Assembly (NCBI RefSeq): GCF_016839145.1
Contig: NZ_CP069303.1
Span: forward strand, 868,001-932,000
Direction: 5' to 3'
From: Shinella sp. PSBB067
GTDB lineage: Bacteria > Pseudomonadota > Alphaproteobacteria > Rhizobiales > Rhizobiaceae
Length of the DNA stretch: 64,000 bases
Shown here: positions 24,213 to 33,081 of the stretch, in pieces
How the letters are laid out: every line of letters starts with the position of its first letter
Numbering within the stretch: the first letter of the stretch is position 1
The notes under the pieces: generated by a model
The model's database searches: none
Told to the model about the DNA's origin: nothing
What the model saw: the letters and a program-made list of their open reading frames with translations, nothing else
Translations under genes and position numbers: made by a program

Positions 24213-25097
24213 ATGTTCAAGGGATCCATTCCCGCTCTCGTCACACCCTTCACGGCGGCCGGCGCCGTCGATGAGGATGCCTTTGCCAAGCATGTGGAAT
24301 GGCAGATCGGCGAAGGCAGCCACGGCCTCGTGCCGGTCGGCACCACGGGCGAATCGCCGACGCTGTCGCATGACGAGCACAAACGGGTGGTGGAACTCTG
24401 CATCAAGGTGGCCGCAGGCCGCGTTCCGGTGATCGCCGGCGCGGGCTCCAACAACACCAGGGAAGCGATCGATCTCGCCCAGCACGCCGAGAAGGCGGGG
24501 GCGGATGCGATCCTCGTCGTCACGCCCTATTACAACAAGCCGACGCAGAAGGGCCTCTTCGCGCATTTCTCGGCCATCGCCGAAGCCGTGAATCTGCCGA
24601 TCGTCATCTACAACATTCCGGGCCGCTCGGTGGTCGACATGACGCCGGAGACGATGGGCGCGCTGCACAAGGCGCATCCTTCGATCGTCGGCGTCAAGGA
24701 TGCGACGGGCAAGATCGAGCGCGTCTCCGAGCAGCGCATCGCTTGCGGCAGGGATTTCGTCCAGCTCTCGGGCGAGGATGCCACGGCGCTCGGCTTCAAC
24801 GCCCATGGCGGTGTCGGCTGCATCTCGGTCACGGCCAATGTCGCCCCGCGGCTGTGCGCCGAGTTCCAGAAGGCGACGCTTGCCGGCGATTATGCCAAGG
24901 CGCTGGAATACCAGGACAGGCTGATGCCGCTGCACAAGGCGATCTTCCTGGAGCCGGGCGTGTGCGGCGCGAAGTACGGTCTTTCCCGCGTGCGCGGGAT
25001 GAGCCGCGCGGTTCGCTCCCCGCTCATGTCCGCGCTGGAGCCGGCGACGGAGGCGGCCATCGACGCGGCGCTCCGCCACGCCGGCCTGCTGAACTGA
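24213..25097 (+). CDS. dapA: 4-hydroxy-tetrahydrodipicolinate synthase
   Basis: A 294-residue TIM-barrel aldolase condensing pyruvate with aspartate semialdehyde, the first step of the lysine/diaminopimelate branch. Signatures: [14 protein letters not shown] (~43-56), the catalytic tyrosine in [10 protein letters not shown] (~107), and the Schiff-base lysine in [10 protein letters not shown] (~161). Length is typical. The gene starts behind a good ribosome-binding site and is followed after 1 bp by smpB, so both are probably co-transcribed, a common arrangement in alphaproteobacteria. Confidence 0.97.
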   Translation: MFKGSIPALVTPFTAAGAVDEDAFAKHVEWQIGEGSHGLVPVGTTGESPTLSHDEHKRVVELCIKVAAGRVPVIAGAGSNNTREAIDLAQHAEKAGADAILVVTPYYNKPTQKGLFAHFSAIAEAVNLPIVIYNIPGRSVVDMTPETMGALHKAHPSIVGVKDATGKIERVSEQRIACGRDFVQLSGEDATALGFNAHGGVGCISVTANVAPRLCAEFQKATLAGDYAKALEYQDRLMPLHKAIFLEPGVCGAKYGLSRVRGMSRAVRSPLMSALEPATEAAIDAALRHAGLLN

Positions 25098-25098
25098 C

Positions 25099-25578
25099 AT
25101 GGTGACGAAAGCGCGTCCGACAACGGTCAAGAAGATTGTCGCGGAGAACCGGAAGGCCCGCTACAACTACGAGATCCTGGATACCTACGAGGCCGGTCTG
25201 GTGCTGACCGGCACGGAGGTCAAGTCGCTGCGCGAGGGCAAGGCGAATATCGCCGAATCCTATGCCTCCGACGAGGACGGCGAACTCTGGCTGATCAATT
25301 CCTACCTGCCGGAATACCTGCAGGCGAACCGCTTCAACCACGAGACGCGCCGGCGGCGCAAGCTCCTGCTGTCGCGCCGCGAGATCCATCGCCTGCGCGT
25401 CGCGATCAACCGCGAAGGCATGACCCTCGTGCCGTTGAAGATCTATTTCAACGATAGAGGCCGGGCCAAGCTCGAACTCGCCCTTGCCAAGGGCAAGAAG
25501 CTGCACGACAAGCGCGAGACGGAGAAGGAACGCGACTGGAACCGCCAGAAGGGCCGCCTGCTGCGCGAGCGCGGCTAG
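25099..25578 (+). CDS. smpB: SsrA-binding protein SmpB
   Basis: A 159-residue RNA-binding protein that brings tmRNA to stalled ribosomes in trans-translation. It has the hallmark N-terminus [17 protein letters not shown], the [15 protein letters not shown] segment of the OB-fold, and a basic C-terminal tail ([15 protein letters not shown]) that occupies the decoding site. Length is normal. It directly follows dapA. No ssrA gene is recognisable in this window. Confidence 0.97.
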   Translation: MVTKARPTTVKKIVAENRKARYNYEILDTYEAGLVLTGTEVKSLREGKANIAESYASDEDGELWLINSYLPEYLQANRFNHETRRRRKLLLSRREIHRLRVAINREGMTLVPLKIYFNDRGRAKLELALAKGKKLHDKRETEKERDWNRQKGRLLRERG

Positions 25579-25648
25579 GCGATTCTGCAAGGGAAGGCGA
25601 GGGCGTTTCCGCCAGGGGAACGCTTCCTGCCGGCCTTCGGCTTCTTCC

Positions 25649-26125
25649 TCAGAACTGGTTGTAGAGCTGGGCGATCACCGACTGGCGGGCGATGCGCGAA
25701 AGCTGTTCGTTTCCGGCTTCCGCCGGCACGTCCGGCGAGGGCGCTGGGTTGGCGCTCGGCGTGCGCGCGGTCAGGAACGACGACATCAGCATATTGAGGT
25801 CCGTGCTCTCGATGGCGAGCCGGGCGGTCGGGTTGCGCTCGGCGGCGACGCGCGCATCGGTCGTCGCCTGCGAGGGCGGCACGGCATGGGCGGGCAGGGC
25901 GGCAACGCCCGGCTGCCCGGTCGGCGCATAGAGGAAACCGAGGTCGCCGATTTCCTCGGCCGCGTCGGACGGCGCGGAAACCCGGGTGACCGGCTGCGGC
26001 TGGGCAAGCGCGGCGAGCGCCAGCGCCGCTGGACGGCTCTCGCCAGACGGGACCGCCGGGCGCAATTCGAGCGCGCTCGATGCTGCCCGGTAGCTGTTGC
26101 CCGAAAGCGAGACTGCGTCGACCAT
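25649..26125 (-). CDS. Hypothetical protein, low complexity (158 aa)
   Basis: An Ala/Pro/Ser-rich protein; ATG 26125 is taken as start, with a GTG two codons upstream. The sequence is mostly predicted disordered. Only the C-terminal 25 residues (NEQLSRIARQSVIAQLYNQF) look like an ordered amphipathic helix, and SLSGNSYRAASSALELRPAV opens the chain. There is no signal peptide, membrane helix or catalytic motif. Proteins like this are known downstream of smpB in Rhizobiaceae only as hypotheticals, as far as I recall. It converges on smpB with a 70-bp gap. Confidence 0.6.
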   Translation of the reverse strand: MVDAVSLSGNSYRAASSALELRPAVPSGESRPAALALAALAQPQPVTRVSAPSDAAEEIGDLGFLYAPTGQPGVAALPAHAVPPSQATTDARVAAERNPTARLAIESTDLNMLMSSFLTARTPSANPAPSPDVPAEAGNEQLSRIARQSVIAQLYNQF

Positions 26126-26333
26126 GTTCACGGATGTCCTGATGCGAAGTGACTGTAGGCTTCCGGGAATATCAGCAAAAACTTGCAGAAGGTTAATGGG
26201 CCGCCGATCGATTTGATGCGATGTTTAACGAAACGTTGAAACAGCTGGATTTCCGCGCTTTACGAGCTGATGAGCGGCCCATGGACCGCCCGGAGCAAGG
26301 CGAAGCGCACACCGCCGCGCCATACTGCCCGCC

Positions 26334-26909
26334 TCACTCGGCGACGGTTTCCACCGGCTCCGCCGTGCGCTGCGGGCGCTCGGACGGGTCGCGGCCGATC
26401 TCGGCCCTCAGCGAGGCGAGGTCGATGAAATAATCGGCCTGGCGGCGCAGGTCGTCGGCGATCATCGGCGGCTGCGTCTGCATGGTGGAGACGACGGAAA
26501 CCTTGCGGCCCCGGCGCTGCAGGGCCTCGACGAGCGTCGTGAAATCGCCGTCGCCGGAGAAGATGACGAGGTGGTCGACCGTCTCGGACTGCTCCATCGC
26601 GTCGATGGCGAGCTCGATGTCCATGTTGCCCTTGATCTTGCGGCGGCCGAGCGAGTCGGTGAACTCCTTGGCGGGCTTGGTGACGACCTTGTAGCCGTTG
26701 TAATCGAGCCAGTCGATCAGCGGGCGGATGGAGGAATATTCCTGGTCCTCGATGAGTGCCGTGTAATAGTAGGCGCGCAGCAGATAGCCGCGCTTCTGGA
26801 AGGCTTTCAGAAGCTTCCTGTAATCGATGTCGAAGCCGAGTGTCCTTGATGCCGCATAGAGATTTGCACCGTCGATGAAGAGGGCGATTTTCTCGCGGGG
26901 GTCGAACAT
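26334..26909 (-). CDS. NYN-domain (LabA/DUF88) putative ribonuclease
   Basis: A 191-residue NYN (PIN-like) domain protein. The four acidic positions expected for metal binding are visible: D in LFIDGANLY, D in KGNMDIELAIDAME (twice) and D in FSGDGDFTTLVEALQRRG. The fold covers residues ~5-165. The C-terminal ~25 residues (RDPSERPQRTAEPVETVAE) are disordered. LabA-type proteins are presumed RNases acting in RNA turnover; the target is unknown. ATG 26909 with AGGA ten bases upstream is preferred to a TTG at 26918. It is divergent from rpoZ. Confidence 0.88.
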   Translation of the reverse strand: MFDPREKIALFIDGANLYAASRTLGFDIDYRKLLKAFQKRGYLLRAYYYTALIEDQEYSSIRPLIDWLDYNGYKVVTKPAKEFTDSLGRRKIKGNMDIELAIDAMEQSETVDHLVIFSGDGDFTTLVEALQRRGRKVSVVSTMQTQPPMIADDLRRQADYFIDLASLRAEIGRDPSERPQRTAEPVETVAE

Positions 26910-27317
26910 GTCGTGCAATCCTTTAAATAGAAGTTGAGGAAAAAGGTTGGGTTTCAGCCAATCGTCATGTCACCGGATGCACTATCCGGTTGAATTAACT
27001 CTCTTTCATATAGCATTCATTTAGGGCAGCGCTCCGCGCTTTCCAAGCAAATCTAGGTTGCGGAGGCGATTTTTTCGGCGGCGACGTTTCAGCAAATTCA
27101 AAGGCTTCGGAATTGGAGAATAGTTCCCGCGCCTTATCCCATTTGTCCGACCTTTCGCCGCCGCGCTTTCCGTAACGGGAGGCCTCAATCGGGGGTTACA
27201 TGGGCTGCCGTACCGCCCCGCCCACCGGGGCGAAAGCAAGGAAAAACTTGAATTTGCCTTCCTTTGCCTGTATCGGGCATGCAAACTCCTGAAATTCTCG
27301 ATCACAAAGGACAGGCA
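26910..27317. other. Upstream region between the NYN gene and rpoZ
   Basis: About 400 bp without a gene. AT-rich sequence near 26985-27025 could hold the leftward promoter. A GC-rich stem (CGCCCCGCCCACCGGGGCG, 27214-27232) precedes rpoZ by ~85 bp. I looked for tmRNA and tRNA signatures here and found none. Confidence 0.4.
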
Positions 27318-27719
27318 ATGGCCCGTGTCACCGTTGAAGATTGCATTGACAAGGTAGACAACCGCTTCGAGCTGGTTCTCCTGGCAAGCCATCGCGCCCG
27401 CCTCATCTCGCAGGGCGCCGCCATCACCATCGACCGCGACAACGACAAGAACCCGGTCGTCGCGCTGCGCGAGATCGCCGACGAGACGCTTTCGCCCGAT
27501 GACCTCAAGGAAGACCTGATCCACTCGCTGCAGAAGCATGTGGAAGTGGACGAGCCCGAGCCCGATCCGGCAAGCCTGCTGGCCGAAGACGCCGTCACCG
27601 CCACCGTCGAAGAGGACGAGGACCAGCCGGAAACGATCGCCTTCGACCGCATGTCGGAAGAAGAACTGCTCGCCGGCATCGAAGGTCTCGTTCCGCCGGA
27701 AAAGAGCGACGATTACTGA
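27318..27719 (+). CDS. rpoZ: RNA polymerase omega subunit
   Basis: A 133-residue omega subunit that helps assemble beta-prime and mediates ppGpp response in many bacteria. The conserved core is [20 protein letters not shown] ... [13 protein letters not shown] and [12 protein letters not shown]. The long acidic tail ([20 protein letters not shown]) is typical of rhizobial omega proteins. ATG 27318 is chosen because AGGACAG precedes it by ~6 bases and the family starts at MARVTVEDC; the in-frame extension upstream is not conserved. It is followed by a terminator and then rsh, the standard alphaproteobacterial order. Confidence 0.97.
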   Translation: MARVTVEDCIDKVDNRFELVLLASHRARLISQGAAITIDRDNDKNPVVALREIADETLSPDDLKEDLIHSLQKHVEVDEPEPDPASLLAEDAVTATVEEDEDQPETIAFDRMSEEELLAGIEGLVPPEKSDDY

Positions 27720-27759
27720 TTTCGGTTGCTTTACCGAAACCTTGATATTGCGAATGTCG

Positions 27760-27791
27760 GTGCGCCCCTGCATGGTCGGGGCGCACTTTTT
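27760..27791 (+). terminator. Intrinsic terminator between rpoZ and rsh
   Basis: Stem GTGCGCCCC/GGGGCGCAC (27760-27768 and 27778-27786) with a 9-base loop, followed by TTTTT. It separates rpoZ from rsh, so rsh needs readthrough or its own promoter. Confidence 0.88.
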
Positions 27792-27826
27792 CTTTGCCCC
27801 GCAAGGCGGGGAGGAGCCGACCGAGG

Positions 27827-30055
27827 ATGATGCGTCAATATGAACTCGTCGAGCGGGTTCAGAAATACAAGCCCGATGCCAACGAAGCCCTGCTGAACAA
27901 GGCCTATGTCTATGCCATGCAGAAGCATGGGCAGCAGAAGCGGGCGAGCGGCGATCCCTACATCTCGCATCCCCTCGAAGTCGCCGCCATCCTGACGGAC
28001 ATGCGCCTCGACGAATCGACCATTGCCGTCGCCCTCCTGCACGATACGATCGAGGACACCAGCGCCACGCGCGCCGAGATCGACGAACTGTTCGGCGAGG
28101 ACATCGGCGCCCTGGTCGAGGGCCTCACCAAGATCAAGAAGCTCGACCTCGTCTCCAAGAAGGCCAAGCAGGCGGAAAACCTGCGCAAGCTGCTGCTCGC
28201 CATTTCCGACGACGTGCGCGTTCTGCTGGTCAAGCTCGCCGACCGGCTGCACAACATGCGCACGCTCGACCACATGTCGCCGGAAAAGCGCGCCCGCATC
28301 TCCGAGGAGACGATGGACATCTATGCGCCGCTCGCCGGCCGCATGGGCATGCAGGACATGCGCGAGGAGCTGGAGGACCTGTCCTTCCGCTACATCAACC
28401 CCGAAGCCTACGAGACCGTCAGCCGCAAGCTGGAGGAGCTTTCCCAGCGCAACGAGGGCCTTATCCGCAAGATCGAGGAGGAACTGCGCGAACTGCTGGT
28501 GGTCAACGGCCTGCCCGATGCCCTCGTCAAGGGACGGCAGAAGAAGCCCTATTCGGTCTTCCGCAAGATGCAGTCGAAGTCGCTGTCCTTCGAACAGCTC
28601 TCCGATGTCTACGCCTTCCGCATCCTCGTCGGCGACATTCCCGGCTGCTATGCCGCGCTCGGCATCGTGCACACGCGCTGGCGCGTCGTGCCGGGCCGCT
28701 TCAAGGACTATATCTCGACGCCGAAGCAGAACGACTACCAGTCGATCCACACGACCATCGTCGGCCCGTCGCGCCAGCGCATCGAGCTGCAGATCCGCAC
28801 CCGGCGCATGCACGAGATCGCCGAATACGGCATCGCCGCCCATTCGCTCTACAAGGACAAGGAGGCGGTGAACGGCGAGGCCGTGCAGTCGCCGCGCTCC
28901 AACGCCTATGCCATGCTGCGCCGGACCATCGAGTCGCTGGCCGAAGGCGACAACCCCGAGGAGTTCCTGGAGCATACCAAGCTCGAACTCTTCCAGGACC
29001 AGGTCTTCACCTTCACGCCGAAGGGTCAGCTCATCACGCTGCCGCGCGGTGCCACCCCCATCGATTTTGCCTATGCGGTGCACACGAATATCGGCGATAC
29101 CTGCGTCGGCGCCAAGATCAACGGCCGCATCATGCCGCTCGTCACCCGCCTCAACAACGGCGACGAGGTGGAGATCATCCGCTCCGGCATCCAGGTGCCG
29201 CCGCCGGCCTGGGAGGAGATCGTCGTCACCGGCAAGGCGCGCGCCGCCATCCGCCGCGCGACGCGCGCGGCGGTGCGCAAGCAGTATTCCGGCCTCGGCT
29301 ACCGCATTCTGGAGCGCACCTTCGACCGCGCCGGCAAGGCGTTCTCGCGCGACGGACTGAAGCCCGTCCTGCACCGCCTCGGCCAGAAGGAGGTGGAGGA
29401 CGCCATCGCGGCGGTCGGCCGCGGCGAGCTCTCCTCGCTCGACGTCCTGCGCGCCGTCTTCCCGGATTATCAGGACGAGCGCGTCACGGTGAAGCCGAGC
29501 TCGGACGATGGCTGGTTCAACATGCGCAGCGCCGCCGGCATGGTCTTCAAGCTGCCGGGCAAGACCAAGGCGGCGCTGGAGCGCGGCGAAGGGGAGGCGG
29601 GCCCCGAGGCGCTGCCGATTCGCGGGCTTTCCGGCAATGCCGAGGTGCATTTCTCCGCCGGCGGCGCCGTGCCCGGCGACCGCATCGTCGGCATCATGGA
29701 GAAGGACAAGGGCATCACCATCTACCCGATCCAGTCGCCGGCTTTGCAGAAGTTCGACGACGAGCCGGAACGCTGGATCGACGTGCGCTGGGATCTCGAC
29801 GAGGCGAACAACACCCGCTTCATGGCCCGCATCGTCGTCAATGCGCTGAACGAGCCGGGCACGCTCGCCGAAGTCACCCAGACCATCGCCACCAGCGACG
29901 TCAACATCCGCTCGATGTCGATGACGCGCGTGGCGGCCGATTTCACCGAAGTGCATATCGACCTGGAGGTCTGGGACCTGCGCCAGCTCAACCAGCTCAT
30001 CGGCCAGTTGAAGGAGCTGCAGTGCGTTTCGACCATCAACCGTGTCTTCGCCTGA
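27827..30055 (+). CDS. rsh: Bifunctional (p)ppGpp synthetase/hydrolase Rsh (RelA/SpoT)
   Basis: A 742-residue stringent-response enzyme. The N-terminal HD hydrolase domain (~25-175) has SHPLEVAAI and LLHDTIEDT, with the intact HD pair. The synthetase domain (~230-350) has NDYQSIHTTIVGP and ELQIRTRRMHEIAEYG. A TGS domain (~385-445) has VFTFTPKGQLITLPRGATPI, and a C-terminal ACT domain (~665-740) ends SMTRVAADFTEVHIDLEV. Both catalytic centres look complete, as expected for the single Rsh of Rhizobiales. ATG 27827 (next codon is also ATG) follows GGAGGAG by ~11 bases. Known roles include starvation response and symbiosis or virulence control. Confidence 0.97.
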   Translation: MMRQYELVERVQKYKPDANEALLNKAYVYAMQKHGQQKRASGDPYISHPLEVAAILTDMRLDESTIAVALLHDTIEDTSATRAEIDELFGEDIGALVEGLTKIKKLDLVSKKAKQAENLRKLLLAISDDVRVLLVKLADRLHNMRTLDHMSPEKRARISEETMDIYAPLAGRMGMQDMREELEDLSFRYINPEAYETVSRKLEELSQRNEGLIRKIEEELRELLVVNGLPDALVKGRQKKPYSVFRKMQSKSLSFEQLSDVYAFRILVGDIPGCYAALGIVHTRWRVVPGRFKDYISTPKQNDYQSIHTTIVGPSRQRIELQIRTRRMHEIAEYGIAAHSLYKDKEAVNGEAVQSPRSNAYAMLRRTIESLAEGDNPEEFLEHTKLELFQDQVFTFTPKGQLITLPRGATPIDFAYAVHTNIGDTCVGAKINGRIMPLVTRLNNGDEVEIIRSGIQVPPPAWEEIVVTGKARAAIRRATRAAVRKQYSGLGYRILERTFDRAGKAFSRDGLKPVLHRLGQKEVEDAIAAVGRGELSSLDVLRAVFPDYQDERVTVKPSSDDGWFNMRSAAGMVFKLPGKTKAALERGEGEAGPEALPIRGLSGNAEVHFSAGGAVPGDRIVGIMEKDKGITIYPIQSPALQKFDDEPERWIDVRWDLDEANNTRFMARIVVNALNEPGTLAEVTQTIATSDVNIRSMSMTRVAADFTEVHIDLEVWDLRQLNQLIGQLKELQCVSTINRVFA

Positions 30056-30223
30056 GGCTTCTATGCAAATTTGCGGCAACGTGCCTCGATTGAGGCACGT
30101 TTGCCCATGATTTAACCAGCCGTTATGCGCGTTTCGCATGGCTGTATTGGGATAGTGTCGCTGGTGTGAAACCGCGGCCGGACCTATCTTCTGCATCGGG
30201 AGGTAACCGAACGAGGTTTACCA

Positions 30224-30376
30224 ATGTTGAAGCAGATCAGGAATTTCACCCGCGCCCTGCGCATCCCGACCGCCGCCGACCGCGAGCTCGCCTACCTGAA
30301 CGGCGCCGTCGACCGCATCGACCTGGAATACCGCCAGCGTCAGATCGACCGCGGCCTCTTCCGCAAGTCCTACTAA
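30224..30376 (+). CDS. Small DUF3563-type protein (50 aa)
   Basis: A 50-codon gene, MLKQIRNFTRALRIPTAADR at its start and ending RQRQIDRGLFRKSY. The pattern RALRIPT..DRELAYLNGA.DR.DLEYRQR.IDRGLF matches DUF3563 family proteins as I know them. A GAGG lies 7 bases upstream of the ATG. It is basic, helical and soluble; the function is unknown. It occupies the gap between rsh and the DUF2062 gene, in a different frame from the longer open frame that overlaps it, and shows the codon bias of neighbouring genes. Confidence 0.82.
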   Translation: MLKQIRNFTRALRIPTAADRELAYLNGAVDRIDLEYRQRQIDRGLFRKSY

Positions 30377-30483
30377 GACGACCGGTTCCGTGTGGCGCAC
30401 GCCGTTGCGCCACGGCGACCGCCGCGCATGGCGCCGTCAGGGCGCCATTGAAATGCCACCAACGGATCGGCTATGTCTGGGCC

Positions 30484-31071
30484 ATGTTGTTCAGACGTCG
30501 AAAGAAGGCCTCCTGGCCCGACCGGTTGCGCGAATTCTTCTGGCCGCGCAAGGGGTTCACGCGTCCGGCGCGTTACCTTGCCAAGCGAATCCTGCGCCTT
30601 TCCGCCTCTCCTCATGCGATTGCGGCGGGCGTCGCGGCCGGCATCTTCTCCGCCTTCACGCCGCTTCTCGGCTTTCACGTCATCCTGGCGCTCGCGCTCG
30701 CCTACCTGACGGCCGGCAACCTTCTGGCCGCGGCCCTGGCGACGACCGTTGCAAACCCGCTCACCATCCCGCTCATCGCGGTCGCGACCTTCCGGATCGG
30801 CGAGGTCGTTCTCGGCATCCACTCCGCCGAAGCGGTGACCGCGGGCGAGCTTTTCCACATGCTGGAGCACCTTGAACTGTCAGAACTCTGGCATCCCGTG
30901 CTCAAGCCGATGCTGTTCGGCGCGTCGATCCTCGGCGCCGCGGCGGCCTTTCTTGCCTATGGCGCGACCCTTCTGGCCCTGCGCTCCTTCAAGGCGCGGC
31001 GCCATGCCCGCCTCATGCAGCGCGCCGGCCTGGCGCCGGCCGTCCTTTCCCGCGGAGACAACACCCCATGA
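30484..31071 (+). CDS. DUF2062 family membrane protein
   Basis: A 195-residue inner-membrane protein. After a basic N-terminus ([20 protein letters not shown]) the DUF2062 core has two hydrophobic hairpins: [20 protein letters not shown] plus a following helix (~50-85), and [19 protein letters not shown] (~90-108), with a last helix near 150-175 ([18 protein letters not shown]). ATG 30484 is chosen because the protein family starts in this basic region; the longer frame overlaps the DUF3563 gene. It overlaps acpS by 4 bp (ATGA) and often neighbours acpS in rhizobia. Function unknown. Confidence 0.88.
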   Translation: MLFRRRKKASWPDRLREFFWPRKGFTRPARYLAKRILRLSASPHAIAAGVAAGIFSAFTPLLGFHVILALALAYLTAGNLLAAALATTVANPLTIPLIAVATFRIGEVVLGIHSAEAVTAGELFHMLEHLELSELWHPVLKPMLFGASILGAAAAFLAYGATLLALRSFKARRHARLMQRAGLAPAVLSRGDNTP

Positions 31072-31478
31072 TCATCGGCATCGGCAGCGACCTCATCGAC
31101 ATCCGCCGGGTGGAGAAGTCGCTGGAGCGTTTCGGCGAGCGCTTCACGGAGCGCTGCTTCACCGAGATCGAGCGGGCGAAATCCGACGGGCGCAGGAACC
31201 GCGCGGCCTCCTATGCCAAGCGCTTCGCCGCCAAGGAGGCCTGTTCCAAGGCGCTCGGCACGGGCCTGGCGCAGGGCGTGTTCTGGAAGGACATGGGCGT
31301 CGTCAACCTGCCGGGCGGCAAGCCGACCATGCAGCTCACCGGCGGGGCGCTCGAAAAGCTCAGGCAGCTTTTGCCGGAAGGGCACGAGGCGCGCATCCAC
31401 ATCACCATCACGGACGATTTTCCGCTCGCGCAGGCTTTCGTGATCATCGAGGCGCTTCCGGCCGGAATGCCCGGATAA
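31068..31478 (+). CDS. acpS: Holo-[acyl-carrier-protein] synthase
   Basis: A 136-residue phosphopantetheinyl transferase that moves 4'-phosphopantetheine from CoA to apo-ACP. The two family motifs are present: [15 protein letters not shown] (metal-binding Asp8) and [15 protein letters not shown] (Glu near 59 plus lysine). Length is normal for AcpS. It overlaps the DUF2062 gene upstream and heads the acpS-lepB-rnc-era run. Confidence 0.97.
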   Translation: MIIGIGSDLIDIRRVEKSLERFGERFTERCFTEIERAKSDGRRNRAASYAKRFAAKEACSKALGTGLAQGVFWKDMGVVNLPGGKPTMQLTGGALEKLRQLLPEGHEARIHITITDDFPLAQAFVIIEALPAGMPG

Positions 31479-31547
31479 CCGGCGCCCCCCGTGTCTTTTT
31501 GACCGACATGATTTCCAACGGTCAACCTTTCCTCTATAGAGGGCCCC

Positions 31548-32318
31548 ATGTTCGCAAATAAGGAAAAGTCCGGCGTGGCAGAGAAGACTGAGAAGGCCCA
31601 GAGCGGCCTGTGGGAAAACGTCAAGGTCATCATCCAGGCGCTGCTGCTCGCCGTCGTGATCCGCACCGTGCTGTTCCAGCCCTTCACGATTCCCTCGGGC
31701 TCGATGATGCCGACGCTGCTGGTGGGCGATTACCTCTTCGTCAACAAGTTCTCCTACGGCTATTCGAAATATTCGCTGCCGTTCTCGCCGAACCTGTTTT
31801 CCGGCCGCATCTTCGCCAGCGAGCCCAAGCGCGGCGACATCGTCGTCTTCCGCTTCCCACCCAATCCCGACATCGACTACATCAAGCGCCTCGTCGGCCT
31901 GCCGGGCGACCGGGTGCAGGTCAGGGACAGCGTGCTCTACATCAACGGCGTGGCCGTTCCGCGCGAGCATGACGGCTTCTTCCGCGCCGACGACCAGTAC
32001 GACACCGGCGAGAACGTGCCGGTCTTCCGCGAAACGTTCGACAACGGCGTCTCCTTCGACACGCTCGACACCCGTCCGGGCACGGTGGGCGACAACACGC
32101 GCGAGTTCATCGTCCCGGAAGGCCATTATTTCATGATGGGCGACAACCGCGACAACTCGGCCGACAGCCGCTTCGACGTCGGTTTCGTCCCCGCTGAAAA
32201 CCTCATCGGCCGCGCCAGCCTGATCTTCTTCTCGCTCGGCCACGATACGTCCTTCAGCGAGGTCTGGAAGTGGCCGGCGAACCTTCGCTGGGACCGTCTC
32301 TTCAAGGTCGTTGAATGA
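31548..32318 (+). CDS. lepB: Signal peptidase I
   Basis: A 256-residue inner-membrane protease that removes Sec and Tat signal peptides. One membrane anchor (~28-48, VIIQALLLAVVIRTVLFQPF) precedes box B with the catalytic serine (IPSGSMMPTLLVGD). The general-base lysine is in DYIKRLVGLPGDRV (box D), and box E is FMMGDNRDNSADSRF. It is a single-anchor type, typical of alphaproteobacteria. It overlaps rnc by 4 bp. Essential in most bacteria. Confidence 0.97.
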   Translation: MFANKEKSGVAEKTEKAQSGLWENVKVIIQALLLAVVIRTVLFQPFTIPSGSMMPTLLVGDYLFVNKFSYGYSKYSLPFSPNLFSGRIFASEPKRGDIVVFRFPPNPDIDYIKRLVGLPGDRVQVRDSVLYINGVAVPREHDGFFRADDQYDTGENVPVFRETFDNGVSFDTLDTRPGTVGDNTREFIVPEGHYFMMGDNRDNSADSRFDVGFVPAENLIGRASLIFFSLGHDTSFSEVWKWPANLRWDRLFKVVE

Positions 32319-33028
32319 AGGGCGCGATACCGCTGAACGACGCGAACCGCAAGGCCCTCGAAGAGCTGATCGGCTACGTCTTCACCGACAAGGACCGCCT
32401 CGACCGGGCGATCACCCATGCCAGCGCCCGGCCCGGCAAGGGCAGCAATTACGAGCGGCTGGAGTTCCTCGGCGACCGGGTCCTCGGGCTCTGCGTCGCC
32501 GAGATGCTGTTCCGCACCTTCCGCGAGGCGAAGGAGGGCGAGCTTTCCGTCCGCCTCAACCAGCTCGTCAGCGCCGAAAGCTGCGCGGCGGTCTCCGATG
32601 ACCTCGGCCTTCACCGCTTCATCCGCACCGGCGCGGACGTCAAGAAGCTCACCGGAAAAGCCATGCTGAACGTGCGCGCCGATGTGATAGAGTCGCTGAT
32701 CGCCGCGATCTATCTCGACGGCGGTCTGGAGGCGGCGCGCGGCTTCATCCTCGCCAACTGGCAGGGCAGGGCCGCCCGGGCCGAAGGCGCGCGGCGCGAT
32801 GCCAAGACCGAATTGCAGGAATGGGCGCATGCCCGGTTCGGCGTGACGCCGAACTATAAGGTGGACGAGCGCTCGGGACCGGACCACGACCCGCGCTTCA
32901 CCGTGACGGTGGAGATCAGGGGCGTGAAACCGGAGACCGGCATCGACCGCTCCAAGAGGGCCGCCGAGCAGGCGGCCGCGACGAAGATTCTGGAACGCGA
33001 AGGCGTCTGGCCGAAGGGCGGCGCCTGA
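32315..33028 (+). CDS. rnc: Ribonuclease III
   Basis: A 237-residue dsRNA endonuclease processing rRNA precursors and structured mRNAs. The signature ERLEFLGDRVLGL lies at ~45-57 and the second metal site in DVIESLIAAIYLDGG (~125-139). A C-terminal dsRNA-binding domain (~165-232) begins DAKTELQEWAHARFG and ends KRAAEQAAATKIL. The start overlaps lepB. Rhizobial RNase III usually also processes the fragmented 23S rRNA. Confidence 0.97.
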   Translation: MKGAIPLNDANRKALEELIGYVFTDKDRLDRAITHASARPGKGSNYERLEFLGDRVLGLCVAEMLFRTFREAKEGELSVRLNQLVSAESCAAVSDDLGLHRFIRTGADVKKLTGKAMLNVRADVIESLIAAIYLDGGLEAARGFILANWQGRAARAEGARRDAKTELQEWAHARFGVTPNYKVDERSGPDHDPRFTVTVEIRGVKPETGIDRSKRAAEQAAATKILEREGVWPKGGA

Positions 33029-33081
33029 GGCAATCCCGGCGAAGCCCCGGATTGCCTGAACACACGAGATTGACGGACACC

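Noticed and set aside
27000..27317. Possible ssrA (tmRNA) or tRNA before rpoZ
   Set aside because: No tag-peptide codons, no T-arm signature and no acceptor stem could be built.
27731..30196. 821-codon open frame on the minus strand
   Set aside because: Antisense to rsh, which is certain; no motif, typical mirror frame of a GC-rich gene.
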